A stretch of 64,000 bases of DNA from Loxodes magnus (taxonomy: Eukaryota > Ciliophora > Karyorelictea > Loxodida > Loxodidae). Of this stretch, positions 41,065 through 55,500 are shown one piece after another. Each line of letters starts with the position of its first letter. Position 1 is the stretch's first letter. The notes beneath the pieces were generated by a model. The model was not told where the DNA came from. It did no database searches and saw only the letters and a list, made by a program, of their open reading frames with translations. The translations under genes and the position numbers were made by a program. Location: the NCBI GenBank assembly GCA_946699065.1, contig CAMPDV010002100.1, forward strand, positions 1 through 64,000, in the 5' to 3' direction.

Positions 41065-44000
41065 TTAATTGTCGTAAAAATAAATTCAAATCTAACTATT
41101 TTTAATTGTCGTAAAAATAAATTCAAATCTAACTATTTTTAATCTACGTAAAATCAAATTCAAATCTAACTATTTTTAATTGTCGTAAAATTAAATTCAA
41201 ATCTAACTATTTTTAATTGTCGTAAAATTAAATTCAAATCTAACTATTTTTAATTGTCGTAAAATTAAATTCAAATCTAACTATTTTTAATTGTCGTAAA
41301 ATTAAATTCAAATCTAACTATTTTTAATCTACGTAAAAATAAATTCTAATCTAACTATTTTTAATTGTCGTAAAATTAAATTCAAATCTAACTATTTTTA
41401 ATTTTCGTAAAAATAAATTTAAATCTAACTATTTTTAATCTACGTAAAATCAAATTCAAATCTAACTATTTTTAATTGTCGTAAAATTAAATTCAAATCT
41501 AACTTTTTTTAATTGTCGTAAAATTAAATTCAAATCTAACTATTTTTAATTGTCGTAAAATTAAATTCAAATCTAACTATTTTTAATTGTCGTAAAAATA
41601 AATTCAAATTTAACTATTTTTAATTTACGTAAAAATAAATTCAAATCTAACTATTTTTAATCTACGTCAAATTAAATTCAAATCTAACTATTTTTAATTG
41701 TCGTAAAATTAAATTCAAATCTAACTATTTTTAATTGTCGTAAAAATAAATTCAAATTTAACTATTTTTAATTTACGTAAAAATAAATTCAAATCTAACT
41801 ATTTTTAATCTACGTCAAATTAAATTCAAATCTAACTATTTTTAATTGTCGTAAAATTAAATTCAAATCTAACTATTTTTAATTGTCGTAAAATCAAATT
41901 CAAATCTAACTATTTTTAATTGTCGTAAAATTAAATTCAAATCTAACTATTTTTAATTGTCGTAAAAATAAATTCAAATCTAACTATTTTTAATTAACGA
42001 AAATTAAATTCAAATCTAACTATTTTTAATTTTCGTAAATTAAATTCAAATCTAACTATTTTTAATTGTCGTAAAAATAAATTCAAATCTAACTATTTTT
42101 AATTGTCGTAAAAATAAATTCAAATCTAACTATTTTTAATTTTCGTAAAATTAAATTCAAATCTAACTATTTTTAATTGTCGTAAAATTAAATTCAAATC
42201 TAACTATTTTTAATTGTCGTAAAATTAAATTCAAATCTAACTATTTTTAATTTACGTAAAATTAAATTCAAATCTAACTATTTTTAATTGTCGTAAAATT
42301 AAATTCAAATCTAACTATTTTTAATTGTCGTAAAATTAAATTCAAATCTAACTATTTTTAATTGTCGTAAAATTAAATTCAAATCTAACTATTTTTAATC
42401 TACGTAAAAATAAATTCTAATCTAACTATTTTTAATTGTCGTAAAAATAAATTCAAATCTAACTATTTTTAATTTTCGTAAAAATAAATTTAAATCTAAC
42501 TATTTTTAATCTACGTAAAATCAAATTCAAATCTAACTATTTTTAATTGTCGTAAAATTAAATTCAAATCTAACTTTTTTTAATTGTCGTAAAATTAAAT
42601 TCAAATCTAACTATTTTTAATTGTCGTAAAATTAAATTCAAATCTAACTATTTTTAATTGTCGTAAAAATAAATTCAAATTTAACTATTTTTAATTTACG
42701 TAAAAATAAATTCAAATCTAACTATTTTTAATCTACGTCAAATTAAATTCAAATCTAACTATTTTTAATTGTCGTAAAATTAAATTCAAATCTAACTATT
42801 TTTAATTGTCGTAAAAATAAATTCAAATTTAACTATTTTTAATTTACGTAAAAATAAATTCAAATCTAACTATTTTTAATCTACGTCAAATTAAATTCAA
42901 ATCTAACTATTTTTAATTGTCGTAAAATTAAATTCAAATCTAACTATTTTTAATTGTCGTAAAATCAAATTCAAATCTAACTATTTTTAATTGTCGTAAA
43001 ATTAAATTCAAATCTAACTATTTTTAATTGTCGTAAAAATAAATTCAAATCTAACTATTTTTAATTAACGAAAATTAAATTCAAATCTAACTATTTTTAA
43101 TTTTCGTAAATTAAATTCAAATCTAACTATTTTTAATTGTCGTAAAAATAAATTCAAATCTAACTATTTTTAATTGTCGTAAAAATAAATTCAAATCTAA
43201 CTATTTTTAATTTTCGTAAAATTAAATTCAAATCTAACTATTTTTAATTGTCGTAAAATTAAATTCAAATCTAACTATTTTTAATTGTCGTAAAATTAAA
43301 TTCAAATCTAACTATTTTTAATTTACGTAAAATTAAATTCAAATCTAACTATTTTTAATTGTCGTAAAATTAAATTCAAATCTAACTATTTTTAATTGTC
43401 GTAAAATTAAATTCAAATCTAACTATTTTTAATTGTCGTAAAATTAAATTCAAATCTAACTATTTTTAATTGTCGTAAAAATAAATTCAAATCTAACTAT
43501 TTTTTATCTACGTAAAATTAAATTCAAATCTAACTATTTTTAATCTACGTAAAATTAAATTCAAATCTAACTATTTTTAATTGTCGTAAAATCAAATTCA
43601 AATCTAACTATTTTTAATTGTCGTAAAATTAAATTCAAATCTAACTATTTTTAATTGTCGTAAATTAAATTCAAATCTAACTATTTTTAATTGTCGTAAA
43701 ATTAAATTCAAATCTAACTATTTTTAATTGTCGTAAAATTAAATTCAAATCTAACTATTTTTAATTCTCGTAAAATTAAATTCAAATCTAACTATTTTTA
43801 ATTGTCGTAAAAATAAATTCAAATCTAACTATTTTTAATTGTCGTAAAAATAAATTCAAATCTAACTATTTTTAATTGTCGTAAAATTAAATTCAAATCT
43901 AACTATTTTTAATCTACGTAAAATCAAATTCAAATCTAACTATTTTTAATTGTCGTAAAATCAAATTCAAATCTAACTATTTTTAATTGTCGTAAAATCA

Positions 44001-44193
44001 AATTCAAATCTAACTATTTTTAATTGTCGTAAAATAAATTCAAATCTAACTATTTTTAATTAACGTAAAAATAAATTCAAATCTAACTATTTTTAATTGT
44101 CGTAAAATTAAATTCAAATCTAACTATTTTTAATTGTCGTAAAAATAAATTCAAATCTAACTATTTTTAATTGTCGTAAAATTAAATTCAAAT
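41065..44193 (+). repeat. 3.1 kb block, copy 1 (offset 5,321)
   Basis: Recurs at 46,386-49,514. Anchors at the same offset: CTACGTAAAATC (41,141 and 46,462), ATTCTAATC (41,343 and 46,664; 42,414 and 47,735), the TAACGAAAATT linker (41,997 and 47,318; 43,068 and 48,389) and the six-T core (43,506 and 48,827). It contains two 1,071-bp higher-order units. The core variant CAAATTTAAC is common from 40.5 to 49.8 kb and rare elsewhere, which marks this as a local subfamily. Confidence 0.88.
41343..43484 (+). repeat. Higher-order repeat, two 1,071-bp units
   Basis: ATTCTAATC marks the start of units at 41,343 and 42,414, and TAACGAAAATT recurs at 41,997 and 43,068, both 1,071 bp apart (29 monomers). 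A related start at 40,234 lies 1,109 bp upstream of the first unit but diverges after about 500 bp. The unit carries cores with a seven-T run (AACTTTTTTT) and several CAAATTTAAC cores. Confidence 0.85.
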
Positions 44194-46385
44194 CTAACTA
44201 TTTTTAATCTACGTAAAATCAAATTCAAATCTAACTATTTTTAATTGTCGTAAAATAAATTCAAATCTAACTATTTTTAATCTACGTAAAATCAAATTCA
44301 AATCTAACTATTTTTAATTGTCGTAAAATTAAATTCAAATCTAACTATTTTTAATTGTCGTAAAATTAAATTCAAATCTAACTATTTTTAATCTACGTAA
44401 AATCAAATTCAAATCTAACTATTTTTAATTGTCGTAAAATTAAATTCAAATCTAACTATTTTTAATCTACGTAAAATCAAATTCAAATCTAACTATTTTT
44501 AATTGTCGTAAAATCAAATTCAAATCTAACTATTTTTAATTAACGTAAAAATAAATTCAAATCTAACTATTTTTAATTGTCGTAAAATTAAATTCAAATC
44601 TAACTATTTTTAATTGTCGTAAAATTAAATTCAAATCTAACTATTTTTAATCTACGTAAAATCAAATTCAAATCTAACTATTTTTAATTGTCGTAAAATT
44701 AAATTCAAATCTAACTATTTTTAATTGTCGTAAAATTAAATTCAAATCTAACTATTTTTAATTGTCGTAAAATTAAATTCAAATCTAACTATTTTTAATT
44801 GTCGTAAAAATAAATTCAAATTTAACTATTTTTAATTTACGTAAAAATAAATTCAAATCTAACTATTTTTAATCTACGTCAAATTAAATTCAAATCTAAC
44901 TATTTTTAATTGTCGTAAAATTAAATTCAAATCTAACTATTTTTAATTGTCGTAAAAATAAATTCAAATTTAACTATTTTTAATTTACGTAAAAATAAAT
45001 TCAAATCTAACTATTTTTAATCTACGTCAAATTAAATTCAAATCTAACTATTTTTAATTTACGTAAAAATAAATTCAAATCTAACTATTTTTAATTGTCG
45101 TAAAATTAAATTCAAATCTAACTATTTTTAATTGTCGTAAAATTAAATTCAAATCTAACTATTTTTAATTGTCGTAAAATTAAATTCAAATCTAACTATT
45201 TTTAATTGTCGTAAAAATAAATTCAAATTTAACTATTTTTAATTTACGTAAAAATAAATTCAAATCTAACTATTTTTAATCTACGTCAAATTAAATTCAA
45301 ATCTAACTATTTTTAATTGTCGTAAAATTAAATTCAAATCTAACTATTTTTAATTGTCGTAAAAATAAATTCAAATTTAACTATTTTTAATTTACGTAAA
45401 AATAAATTCAAATCTAACTATTTTTAATCTACGTCAAATTAAATTCAAATCTAACTATTTTTAATTTACGTAAAAATAAATTCAAATCTAACTATTTTTA
45501 ATTGTCGTAAAATTAAATTCAAATCTAACTATTTTTAATTGTCGTAAAATTAAATTCAAATCTAACTATTTTTAATTGTCGTAAAATTAAATTCAAATCT
45601 AACTATTTTTAATTGTCGTAAAATTAAATTCAAATCTAACTATTTTTAATTGTCGTAAAAATAAATTCAAATCTAACTATTTTTAATTGTCGTAAAAATA
45701 AATTCAAATCTAACTATTTTTAATTGTCGTAAAATTAAATTCAAATCTAACTATTTTTAATTGTCGTAAAAATAAATTCAAATCTAACTATTTTTAATTG
45801 TCGTAAAAATAAATTCAAATCTAACTATTTTTAATTGTCGTAAAATTAAATTCAAATCTAACTATTTTTAATTGTCGTAAAATTAAATTCAAATCTAACT
45901 ATTTTTAATTGTCGTAAAATTAAATTCAAATCTAACTATTTTTAATTGTCGTAAAATTAAATTCAAATCTAACTATTTTTAATTTACGTAAAATTAAATT
46001 CAAATCTAACTATTTTTAATTGTCGTAAAATTAAATTCAAATCTAACTATTTTTAATTGTCGTAAAATTAAATTCAAATCTAACTATTTTTAATTGTCGT
46101 AAAAATAAATTCAAATCTAACTATTTTTAATCTACGTCAAATTAAATTCAAATCTAACTATTTTTAATTGTCGTAAAATTAAATTCAAATCTAACTATTT
46201 TTAATCTACGTAAAATCAAATTCAAATCTAACTATTTTTAATTGTCATAAAATTAAATTCAAATCTAACTATTTTTAATTGTCGTAAAAATAAATTCAAA
46301 TCTAACTATTTTTAATCTACGTAAAATTAAATTCAAATCTAACTATTTTTAATTGTCGTAAAAATAAATTCAAATCTAACTATTT
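44194..46385 (+). repeat. Satellite with internal sub-duplications
   Basis: The trio CAAATTTAAC core, TTACG-TAAAAAT, CTACG-TCAAATT repeats several times between about 44,810 and 45,480. The CTACGTCAAATT monomer at 45,433 and its follow-on match 40,705 onward (offset 4,728). It belongs to the same subfamily as the flanking 5,321-bp blocks. From 46,015 it enters the second copy of the 39,585-40,735 block. Confidence 0.7.
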
Positions 46386-49300
46386 TTAATTGTCGTAAAA
46401 ATAAATTCAAATCTAACTATTTTTAATTGTCGTAAAAATAAATTCAAATCTAACTATTTTTAATCTACGTAAAATCAAATTCAAATCTAACTATTTTTAA
46501 TTGTCGTAAAATTAAATTCAAATCTAACTATTTTTAATTGTCGTAAAATTAAATTCAAATCTAACTATTTTTAATTGTCGTAAAATTAAATTCAAATCTA
46601 ACTATTTTTAATTGTCGTAAAATTAAATTCAAATCTAACTATTTTTAATCTACGTAAAAATAAATTCTAATCTAACTATTTTTAATTGTCGTAAAATTAA
46701 ATTCAAATCTAACTATTTTTAATTTTCGTAAAAATAAATTTAAATCTAACTATTTTTAATCTACGTAAAATCAAATTCAAATCTAACTATTTTTAATTGT
46801 CGTAAAATTAAATTCAAATCTAACTATTTTTAATTGTCGTAAAATTAAATTCAAATCTAACTATTTTTAATTGTCGTAAAATTAAATTCAAATCTAACTA
46901 TTTTTAATTGTCGTAAAAATAAATTCAAATTTAACTATTTTTAATTTACGTAAAAATAAATTCAAATCTAACTATTTTTAATCTACGTCAAATTAAATTC
47001 AAATCTAACTATTTTTAATTGTCGTAAAATTAAATTCAAATCTAACTATTTTTAATTGTCGTAAAAATAAATTCAAATTTAACTATTTTTAATTTACGTA
47101 AAAATAAATTCAAATCTAACTATTTTTAATCTACGTCAAATTAAATTCAAATCTAACTATTTTTAATTGTCGTAAAATTAAATTCAAATCTAACTATTTT
47201 TAATTGTCGTAAAATCAAATTCAAATCTAACTATTTTTAATTGTCGTAAAATTAAATTCAAATCTAACTATTTTTAATTGTCGTAAAAATAAATTCAAAT
47301 CTAACTATTTTTAATTAACGAAAATTAAATTCAAATCTAACTATTTTTAATTTTCGTAAATTAAATTCAAATCTAACTATTTTTAATTGTCGTAAAAATA
47401 AATTCAAATCTAACTATTTTTAATTGTCGTAAAAATAAATTCAAATCTAACTATTTTTAATTTTCGTAAAATTAAATTCAAATCTAACTATTTTTAATTG
47501 TCGTAAAATTAAATTCAAATCTAACTATTTTTAATTGTCGTAAAATTAAATTCAAATCTAACTATTTTTAATTTACGTAAAATTAAATTCAAATCTAACT
47601 ATTTTTAATTGTCGTAAAATTAAATTCAAATCTAACTATTTTTAATTGTCGTAAAATTAAATTCAAATCTAACTATTTTTAATTGTCGTAAAATTAAATT
47701 CAAATCTAACTATTTTTAATCTACGTAAAAATAAATTCTAATCTAACTATTTTTAATTGTCGTAAAAATAAATTCAAATCTAACTATTTTTAATTTTCGT
47801 AAAAATAAATTTAAATCTAACTATTTTTAATCTACGTAAAATCAAATTCAAATCTAACTATTTTTAATTGTCGTAAAATTAAATTCAAATCTAACTTTTT
47901 TTAATTGTCGTAAAATTAAATTCAAATCTAACTATTTTTAATTGTCGTAAAATTAAATTCAAATCTAACTATTTTTAATTGTCGTAAAAATAAATTCAAA
48001 TTTAACTATTTTTAATTTACGTAAAAATAAATTCAAATCTAACTATTTTTAATCTACGTCAAATTAAATTCAAATCTAACTATTTTTAATTGTCGTAAAA
48101 TTAAATTCAAATCTAACTATTTTTAATTGTCGTAAAAATAAATTCAAATTTAACTATTTTTAATTTACGTAAAAATAAATTCAAATCTAACTATTTTTAA
48201 TCTACGTCAAATTAAATTCAAATCTAACTATTTTTAATTGTCGTAAAATTAAATTCAAATCTAACTATTTTTAATTGTCGTAAAATCAAATTCAAATCTA
48301 ACTATTTTTAATTGTCGTAAAATTAAATTCAAATCTAACTATTTTTAATTGTCGTAAAAATAAATTCAAATCTAACTATTTTTAATTAACGAAAATTAAA
48401 TTCAAATCTAACTATTTTTAATTTTCGTAAATTAAATTCAAATCTAACTATTTTTAATTGTCGTAAAATCAAATTCAAATCTAACTATTTTTAATTGTCG
48501 TAAAAATAAATTCAAATCTAACTATTTTTAATTTTCGTAAAATTAAATTCAAATCTAACTATTTTTAATTGTCGTAAAATTAAATTCAAATCTAACTATT
48601 TTTAATTGTCGTAAAATTAAATTCAAATCTAACTATTTTTAATTTACGTAAAATTAAATTCAAATCTAACTATTTTTAATTGTCGTAAAATTAAATTCAA
48701 ATCTAACTATTTTTAATTGTCGTAAAATTAAATTCAAATCTAACTATTTTTAATTGTCGTAAAATTAAATTCAAATCTAACTATTTTTAATTGTCGTAAA
48801 AATAAATTCAAATCTAACTATTTTTTATCTACGTAAAATTAAATTCAAATCTAACTATTTTTAATCTACGTAAAATTAAATTCAAATCTAACTATTTTTA
48901 ATTGTCGTAAAATCAAATTCAAATCTAACTATTTTTAATTGTCGTAAAATTAAATTCAAATCTAACTATTTTTAATTGTCGTAAATTAAATTCAAATCTA
49001 ACTATTTTTAATTGTCGTAAAATTAAATTCAAATCTAACTATTTTTAATTGTCGTAAAATTAAATTCAAATCTAACTATTTTTAATTCTCGTAAAATTAA
49101 ATTCAAATCTAACTATTTTTAATTGTCGTAAAAATAAATTCAAATCTAACTATTTTTAATTGTCGTAAAAATAAATTCAAATCTAACTATTTTTAATTGT
49201 CGTAAAATTAAATTCAAATCTAACTATTTTTAATCTACGTAAAATCAAATTCAAATCTAACTATTTTTAATTGTCGTAAAATCAAATTCAAATCTAACTA

Positions 49301-49514
49301 TTTTTAATTGTCGTAAAATCAAATTCAAATCTAACTATTTTTAATTGTCGTAAAATAAATTCAAATCTAACTATTTTTAATTAACGTAAAAATAAATTCA
49401 AATCTAACTATTTTTAATTGTCGTAAAATTAAATTCAAATCTAACTATTTTTAATTGTCGTAAAAATAAATTCAAATCTAACTATTTTTAATTGTCGTAA
49501 AATTAAATTCAAAT
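46386..49514 (+). repeat. 3.1 kb block, copy 2 (offset 5,321)
   Basis: Second copy of 41,065-44,193, again with two 1,071-bp units starting at 46,664 and 47,735. It diverges from copy 1 at about 49,510, where a CAAATTTAAC core and TTACG linkers replace CTACG-TAAAATC. Its right part (from about 47,803) is also the distal end of the left palindrome arm. Confidence 0.88.
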
Positions 49515-52500
49515 TTAACTATTTTTAATTTACGTAAAAATAAATTCAAATCTAACTATTTTTAATCTACGTCAAATTAAATTCAAATCTAACTATTTTT
49601 AATTTACGTAAAAATAAATTCAAATCTAACTATTTTTAATTGTCGTAAAATTAAATTCAAATCTAACTATTTTTAATTGTCGTAAAATTAAATTCAAATC
49701 TAACTATTTTTAATTGTCGTAAAATTAAATTCAAATCTAACTATTTTTAATTGTCGTAAAAATAAATTCAAATTTAACTATTTTTAATTTACGTAAAATT
49801 AAATTCAAATCTAACTATTTTTAATTGTCGTAAATTAAATTCAAATCTAACTATTTTTAATTGTCGTAAAATTAAATTCAAATCTAACTATTTTTAATTG
49901 TCGTAAAATCAAATTCAAATCTAACTATTTTTAATTGTCGTAAAATAAATTCAAATCTAACTATTTTTAATTGTCGTAAAAATAAATTCAAATCTAACTA
50001 TTTTTAATCTACGTAAAATTAAATTCAAATCTAACTATTTTTAATTGTCGTAAAATAAATTCAAATCTAACTATTTTTAATTGTCGTAAAATTAAATTCA
50101 AATCTAACTATTTTTAATTGTCGTAAAATTAAATTCAAATCTAACTATTTTTAATTGTCGTAAATTAAATTCAAATCTAACTATTTTTAATTGTCGTAAA
50201 AATAAATTCAAATCTAACTATTTTTAATTGTCGTAAAATCAAATTCAAATCTAACTATTTTTAATTGTCGTAAAATAAATTCAAATCTAACTATTTTTAA
50301 TTGTCGTAAAAATAAATTCAAATCTAACTATTTTTAATTTTCGTAAAAATAAATTCAAATCTAACTATTTTTAATTGTCGTAAAATAAATTCAAATCTAA
50401 CTATTTTTAATTGTCGTAAAATTAAATTCAAATCTAACTATTTTTAATTGTCGTAAAATTAAATTCAAATCTAACTATTTTTAATTGTCGTAAATTAAAT
50501 TCAAATCTAACTATTTTTAATTGTCGTAAAAATAAATTCAAATCTAACTATTTTTAATTGTCGTAAAATCAAATTCAAATCTAACTATTTTTAATTGTCG
50601 TAAAATAAATTCAAATCTAACTATTTTTAATTAACGTAAAATTAAATTCAAATCTAACTATTTTTAATTAACGTAAAATTAAATTCAAATCTAACTATTT
50701 TTAATTGTCGTAAATTAAATTCAAATCTAACTATTTTTAATTTACGTAAAATTAAATTCAAATCTAACTATTTTTAATTGTCGTAAAATAAATTCAAATC
50801 TAACTATTTTTAATCTACGTAAAATCAAATTCAAATCTAACTATTTTTAATTGTCGTAAAAATAAATTCAAATCTAACTATTTTTAATTGTCGTAAAATT
50901 AAATTCAAATCTAACTATTTTTAATTGTCGTAAAATTAAATTCAAATCTAACTATTTTTAATTGTCGTAAAATTAAATTCAAATCTAACTATTTTTAATT
51001 GTCGTAAAATTAAATTCAAATCTAACTATTTTTAATTAACGTAAAATTAAATTCAAATCTAACTATTTTTAATTAACGTAAAAATAAATTCAAATCTAAC
51101 TATTTTTAATTGTCGTAAAAATAAATTCAAATCTAACTATTTTTAATCTACGTAAAATCAAATTCAAATCTAACTATTTTTAATTGTCGTAAAATTAAAT
51201 TCAAATCTAACTATTTTTAATTTACGTAAAAATAAATTCAAATCTAACTATTTTTAATTGTCGTAAAATTAAATTCAAATCTAACTATTTTTAATTGTCG
51301 TAAAATTAAATTCAAATCTAACTATTTTTAATTGTCGTAAAATTAAATTCAAATCTAACTATTTTTAATTGTCGTAAAATTAAATTCAAATCTAACTATT
51401 TTTAATTGTCGTAAAAATAAATTCAAATCTAACTATTTTTAATTGTCGTAAAAATAAATTCAAATCTAACTATTTTTAATTGTCGTAAAATTAAATTCAA
51501 ATCTAACTATTTTTAATTGTCGTAAAATTAAATTCAAATCTAACTATTTTTAATTGTCGTAAAAATAAATTCAAATCTAACTATTTTTAATTGTCGTAAA
51601 AATAAATTCAAATCTAACTATTTTTAATTGTCGTAAAAATAAATTCAAATCTAACTATTTTTAATTGTCGTAAAATTAAATTCAAATCTAACTATTTTTA
51701 ATTGTCGTAAAATTAAATTCAAATCTAACTATTTTTAATTTACGTAAAAATAAATTCAAATCTAACTATTTTTAATTGTCGTAAAATTAAATTCAAATCT
51801 AACTATTTTTAATTGTCGTAAAATAAATTCAAATCTAACTATTTTTAATTGTCGTAAAATTAAATTCAAATCTAACTATTTTTAATTGTCGTAAAAATAA
51901 ATTCAAATCTAACTATTTTTAATTGTCGTAAAATAAATTCAAATCTAACTATTTTTAATTGTCGTAAAATTAAATTCAAATCTAACTATTTTTAATCTAC
52001 GTAAAATCAAATTCAAATCTAACTATTTTTAATTGTCGTAAAAATAAATTCAAATCTAACTATTTTTAATTGTCGTAAAAATAAATTCAAATCTAACTAT
52101 TTTTAATTGTCGTAAAATAAATTCAAATCTAACTATTTTTAATCTACGTAAAATCAAATTCAAATCTAACTATTTTTAATTGTCGTAAAAATAAATTCAA
52201 ATCTAACTATTTTTAATTGTCGTAAAATCAAATTCAAATCTAACTATTTTTAATCTACGTAAAATCAAATTCAAATCTAACTATTTTTAATTTACGTAAA
52301 AATAAATTCAAATCTAACTATTTTTAATTTTCGTAAAATTAAATTCAAATCTAACTATTTTTAATTGTCGTAAAATTAAATTCAAATCTAACTATTTTTA
52401 ATTGTCGTAAAATTAAATTCAAATCTAACTATTTTTAATTGTCGTAAAATTAAATTCAAATCTAACTATTTTTAATTAACGTAAAATTAAATTCAAATCT

Positions 52501-55500
52501 AACTATTTTTAATTGTCGTAAAAATAAATTCAAATCTAACTATTTTTAATTGTCGTAAAAATAAATTCAAATCTAACTATTTTTAATTGTCGTAAAAATA
52601 AATTCAAATCTAACTATTTTTAATTAACGTAAAATCAAATTCAAATCTAACTATTTTTAATTGTCGTAAAAATAAATTCAAATCTAACTATTTTTAATTA
52701 ACGTAAAAATAAATTCAAATCTAACTATTTTTAATTGTCGTAAAAATAAATTCAAGTCTAACTATTTTTAATTTACGTAAAATTAAATTCAAATCTAACT
52801 ATTTTTAATTGTCGTAAAATTAAATTCAAATCTAACTATTTTTAATTAACGTAAAATTAAATTCAAATCTAACTATTTTTAATTGTCGTAAAATTAAATT
52901 CAAATCTAACTATTTTTAATTGTCGTAAAATTAAATTCAAATCTAACTATTTTTAATTGTCGTAAAATTAAATTCAAATCTAACTATTTTTAATTGTCGT
53001 AAATTAAATTCAAATCTAACTATTTTTAATTGTCGTAAAATTAAATTCAAATCTAACTATTTTTAATTGTCGTAAAATTAAATTCAAATCTAACTATTTT
53101 TAATTGTCGTAAAATAAATTCAAATCTAACTATTTTTAATTGTCGTAAAATTAAATTCAAATCTAACTATTTTTAATTCTCGTAAAATTAAATTCAAATC
53201 TAACTATTTTTAATTGTCGTAAAAATAAATTCAAATCTAACTATTTTTAATTGTCGTAAAATTAAATTCAAATCTAACTATTTTTAATTAACGTAAAAAT
53301 AAATTCAAATCTAACTATTTTTAATTGTCGTAAAATTAAATTCAAATCTAACTATTTTTAATTGTCGTAAAAATAAATTCAAATCTAACTATTTTTAATT
53401 GTCGTAAAATAAATTCAAATCTAACTATTTTTAATCTACGTAAAATCAAATTCAAATCTAACTATTTTTAATTGTCGTAAAATTAAATTCAAATCTAACT
53501 ATTTTTAATTGTCGTAAAATAAATTCAAATCTAACTATTTTTAATTGTCGTAAAATAAATTCAAATCTAACTATTTTTAATTGTCGTAAAATTAAATTCA
53601 AATCTAACTATTTTTAATCTACTTAAAATCAAATTCAAATCTAACTATTTTTAATTGTCGTAAAATAAATTCAAATCTAACTATTTTTAATTGTCGTAAA
53701 ATAAATTCAAATCTAACTATTTTTAATCTACGTAAAATCAAATTCAAATCTAACTATTTTTAATTTACGTAAAAATAAATTCAAATCTAACTATTTTTAA
53801 TTGTCGTAAAAATAAATTCAAATCTAACTATTTTTAATTGTCGTAAAATAAATTCAAATCTAACTATTTTTAATCTACGTAAAATCAAATTCAAATCTAA
53901 CTATTTTTAATTGTCGTAAAAATAAATTCAAATCTAACTATTTTTAATTGTCGTAAAATTAAATTCAAATCTAACTATTTTTAATTGTCGTAAAATTAAA
54001 TTCAAATCTAACTATTTTTAATTGTCGTAAAATTAAATTCAAATCTAACTATTTTTAATTGTCGTAAAATAAATTCAAATCTAACTATTTTTAATTGTCG
54101 TAAAATTAAATTCAAATCTAACTATTTTTAATTGTCGTAAAAATAAATTCAAATCTAACTATTTTTAATTGTCGTAAAATTAAATTCAAATCTAACTATT
54201 TTTAATTGTCGTAAAATTAAATTCAAATCTAACTATTTTTAATTGTCGTAAAATTAAATTCAAATCTAACTATTTTTAATTGTCGTAAAATTAAATTCAA
54301 ATCTAACTATTTTTAATTGTCGTAAAATTAAATTCAAATCTAACTATTTTTAATTGTCGTAAAATTAAATTCAAATCTAACTATTTTTAATTGTCGTAAA
54401 ATTAAATTCAAATCTAACTATTTTTAATTGTCGTAAAAATAAATTCAAATCTAACTATTTTTAATCTACGTAAAATCAAATTCAAATCTAACTATTTTTA
54501 ATTGTCGTAAAATCAAATTCAAATCTAACTATTTTTAATTGTCGTAAAATTAAATTCAAATCTAACTATTTTTAATTGTCGTAAAATTAAATTCAAATCT
54601 AACTATTTTTAATTGTCGTAAAATTAAATTCAAATCTAACTATTTTTAATTGTCGTAAAATTAAATTCAAATCTAACTATTTTTAATCTACGTAAAATCA
54701 AATTCAAATCTAACTATTTTTAATTGTCGTAAAATTAAATTCAAATCTAACTATTTTTAATTGTCGTAAAATTAAATTCAAATCTAACTATTTTTAATTG
54801 TCGTAAAAATAAATTCAAATCTAACTATTTTTAATTTTCGTAAAATTAAATTCAAATCTAACTATTTTTAATTGTCGTAAAATTAAATTCAAATCTAACT
54901 ATTTTTAATTGTCGTAAAAATAAATTCAAATCTAACTATTTTTAATTAACGTAAAATCAAATTCAAATCTAACTATTTTTAATTGTCGTAAAATAAATTC
55001 AAATCTAACTATTTTTAATTGTCGTAAAATTAAATTCAAATCTAACTATTTTTAATTGTCGTAAAATAAATTCAAATCTAACTATTTTTAATTGTCGTAA
55101 AATTAAATTCAAATCTAACTATTTTTAATTGTCGTAAAATAAATTCAAATCTAACTATTTTTAATTGTCGTAAAATAAATTCAAATCTAACTATTTTAAT
55201 CTACGTAAAATCAAATTCAAATCTAACTATTTTTAATTGTCGTAAAAATAAATTCAAATCTAACTATTTTTAATCTACGTAAAATCAAATTCAAATCTAA
55301 CTATTTTTAATTGTCGTAAAATTAAATTCAAATCTAACTATTTTTAATTGTCGTAAAAATAAATTCAAATCTAACTATTTTTAATTGTCGTAAAAATAAA
55401 TTCAAATCTAACTATTTTTAATTGTCGTAAAATTAAATTCAAATCTAACTATTTTTAATTGTCGTAAAATAAATTCAAATCTAACTATTTTTAATTGTCG

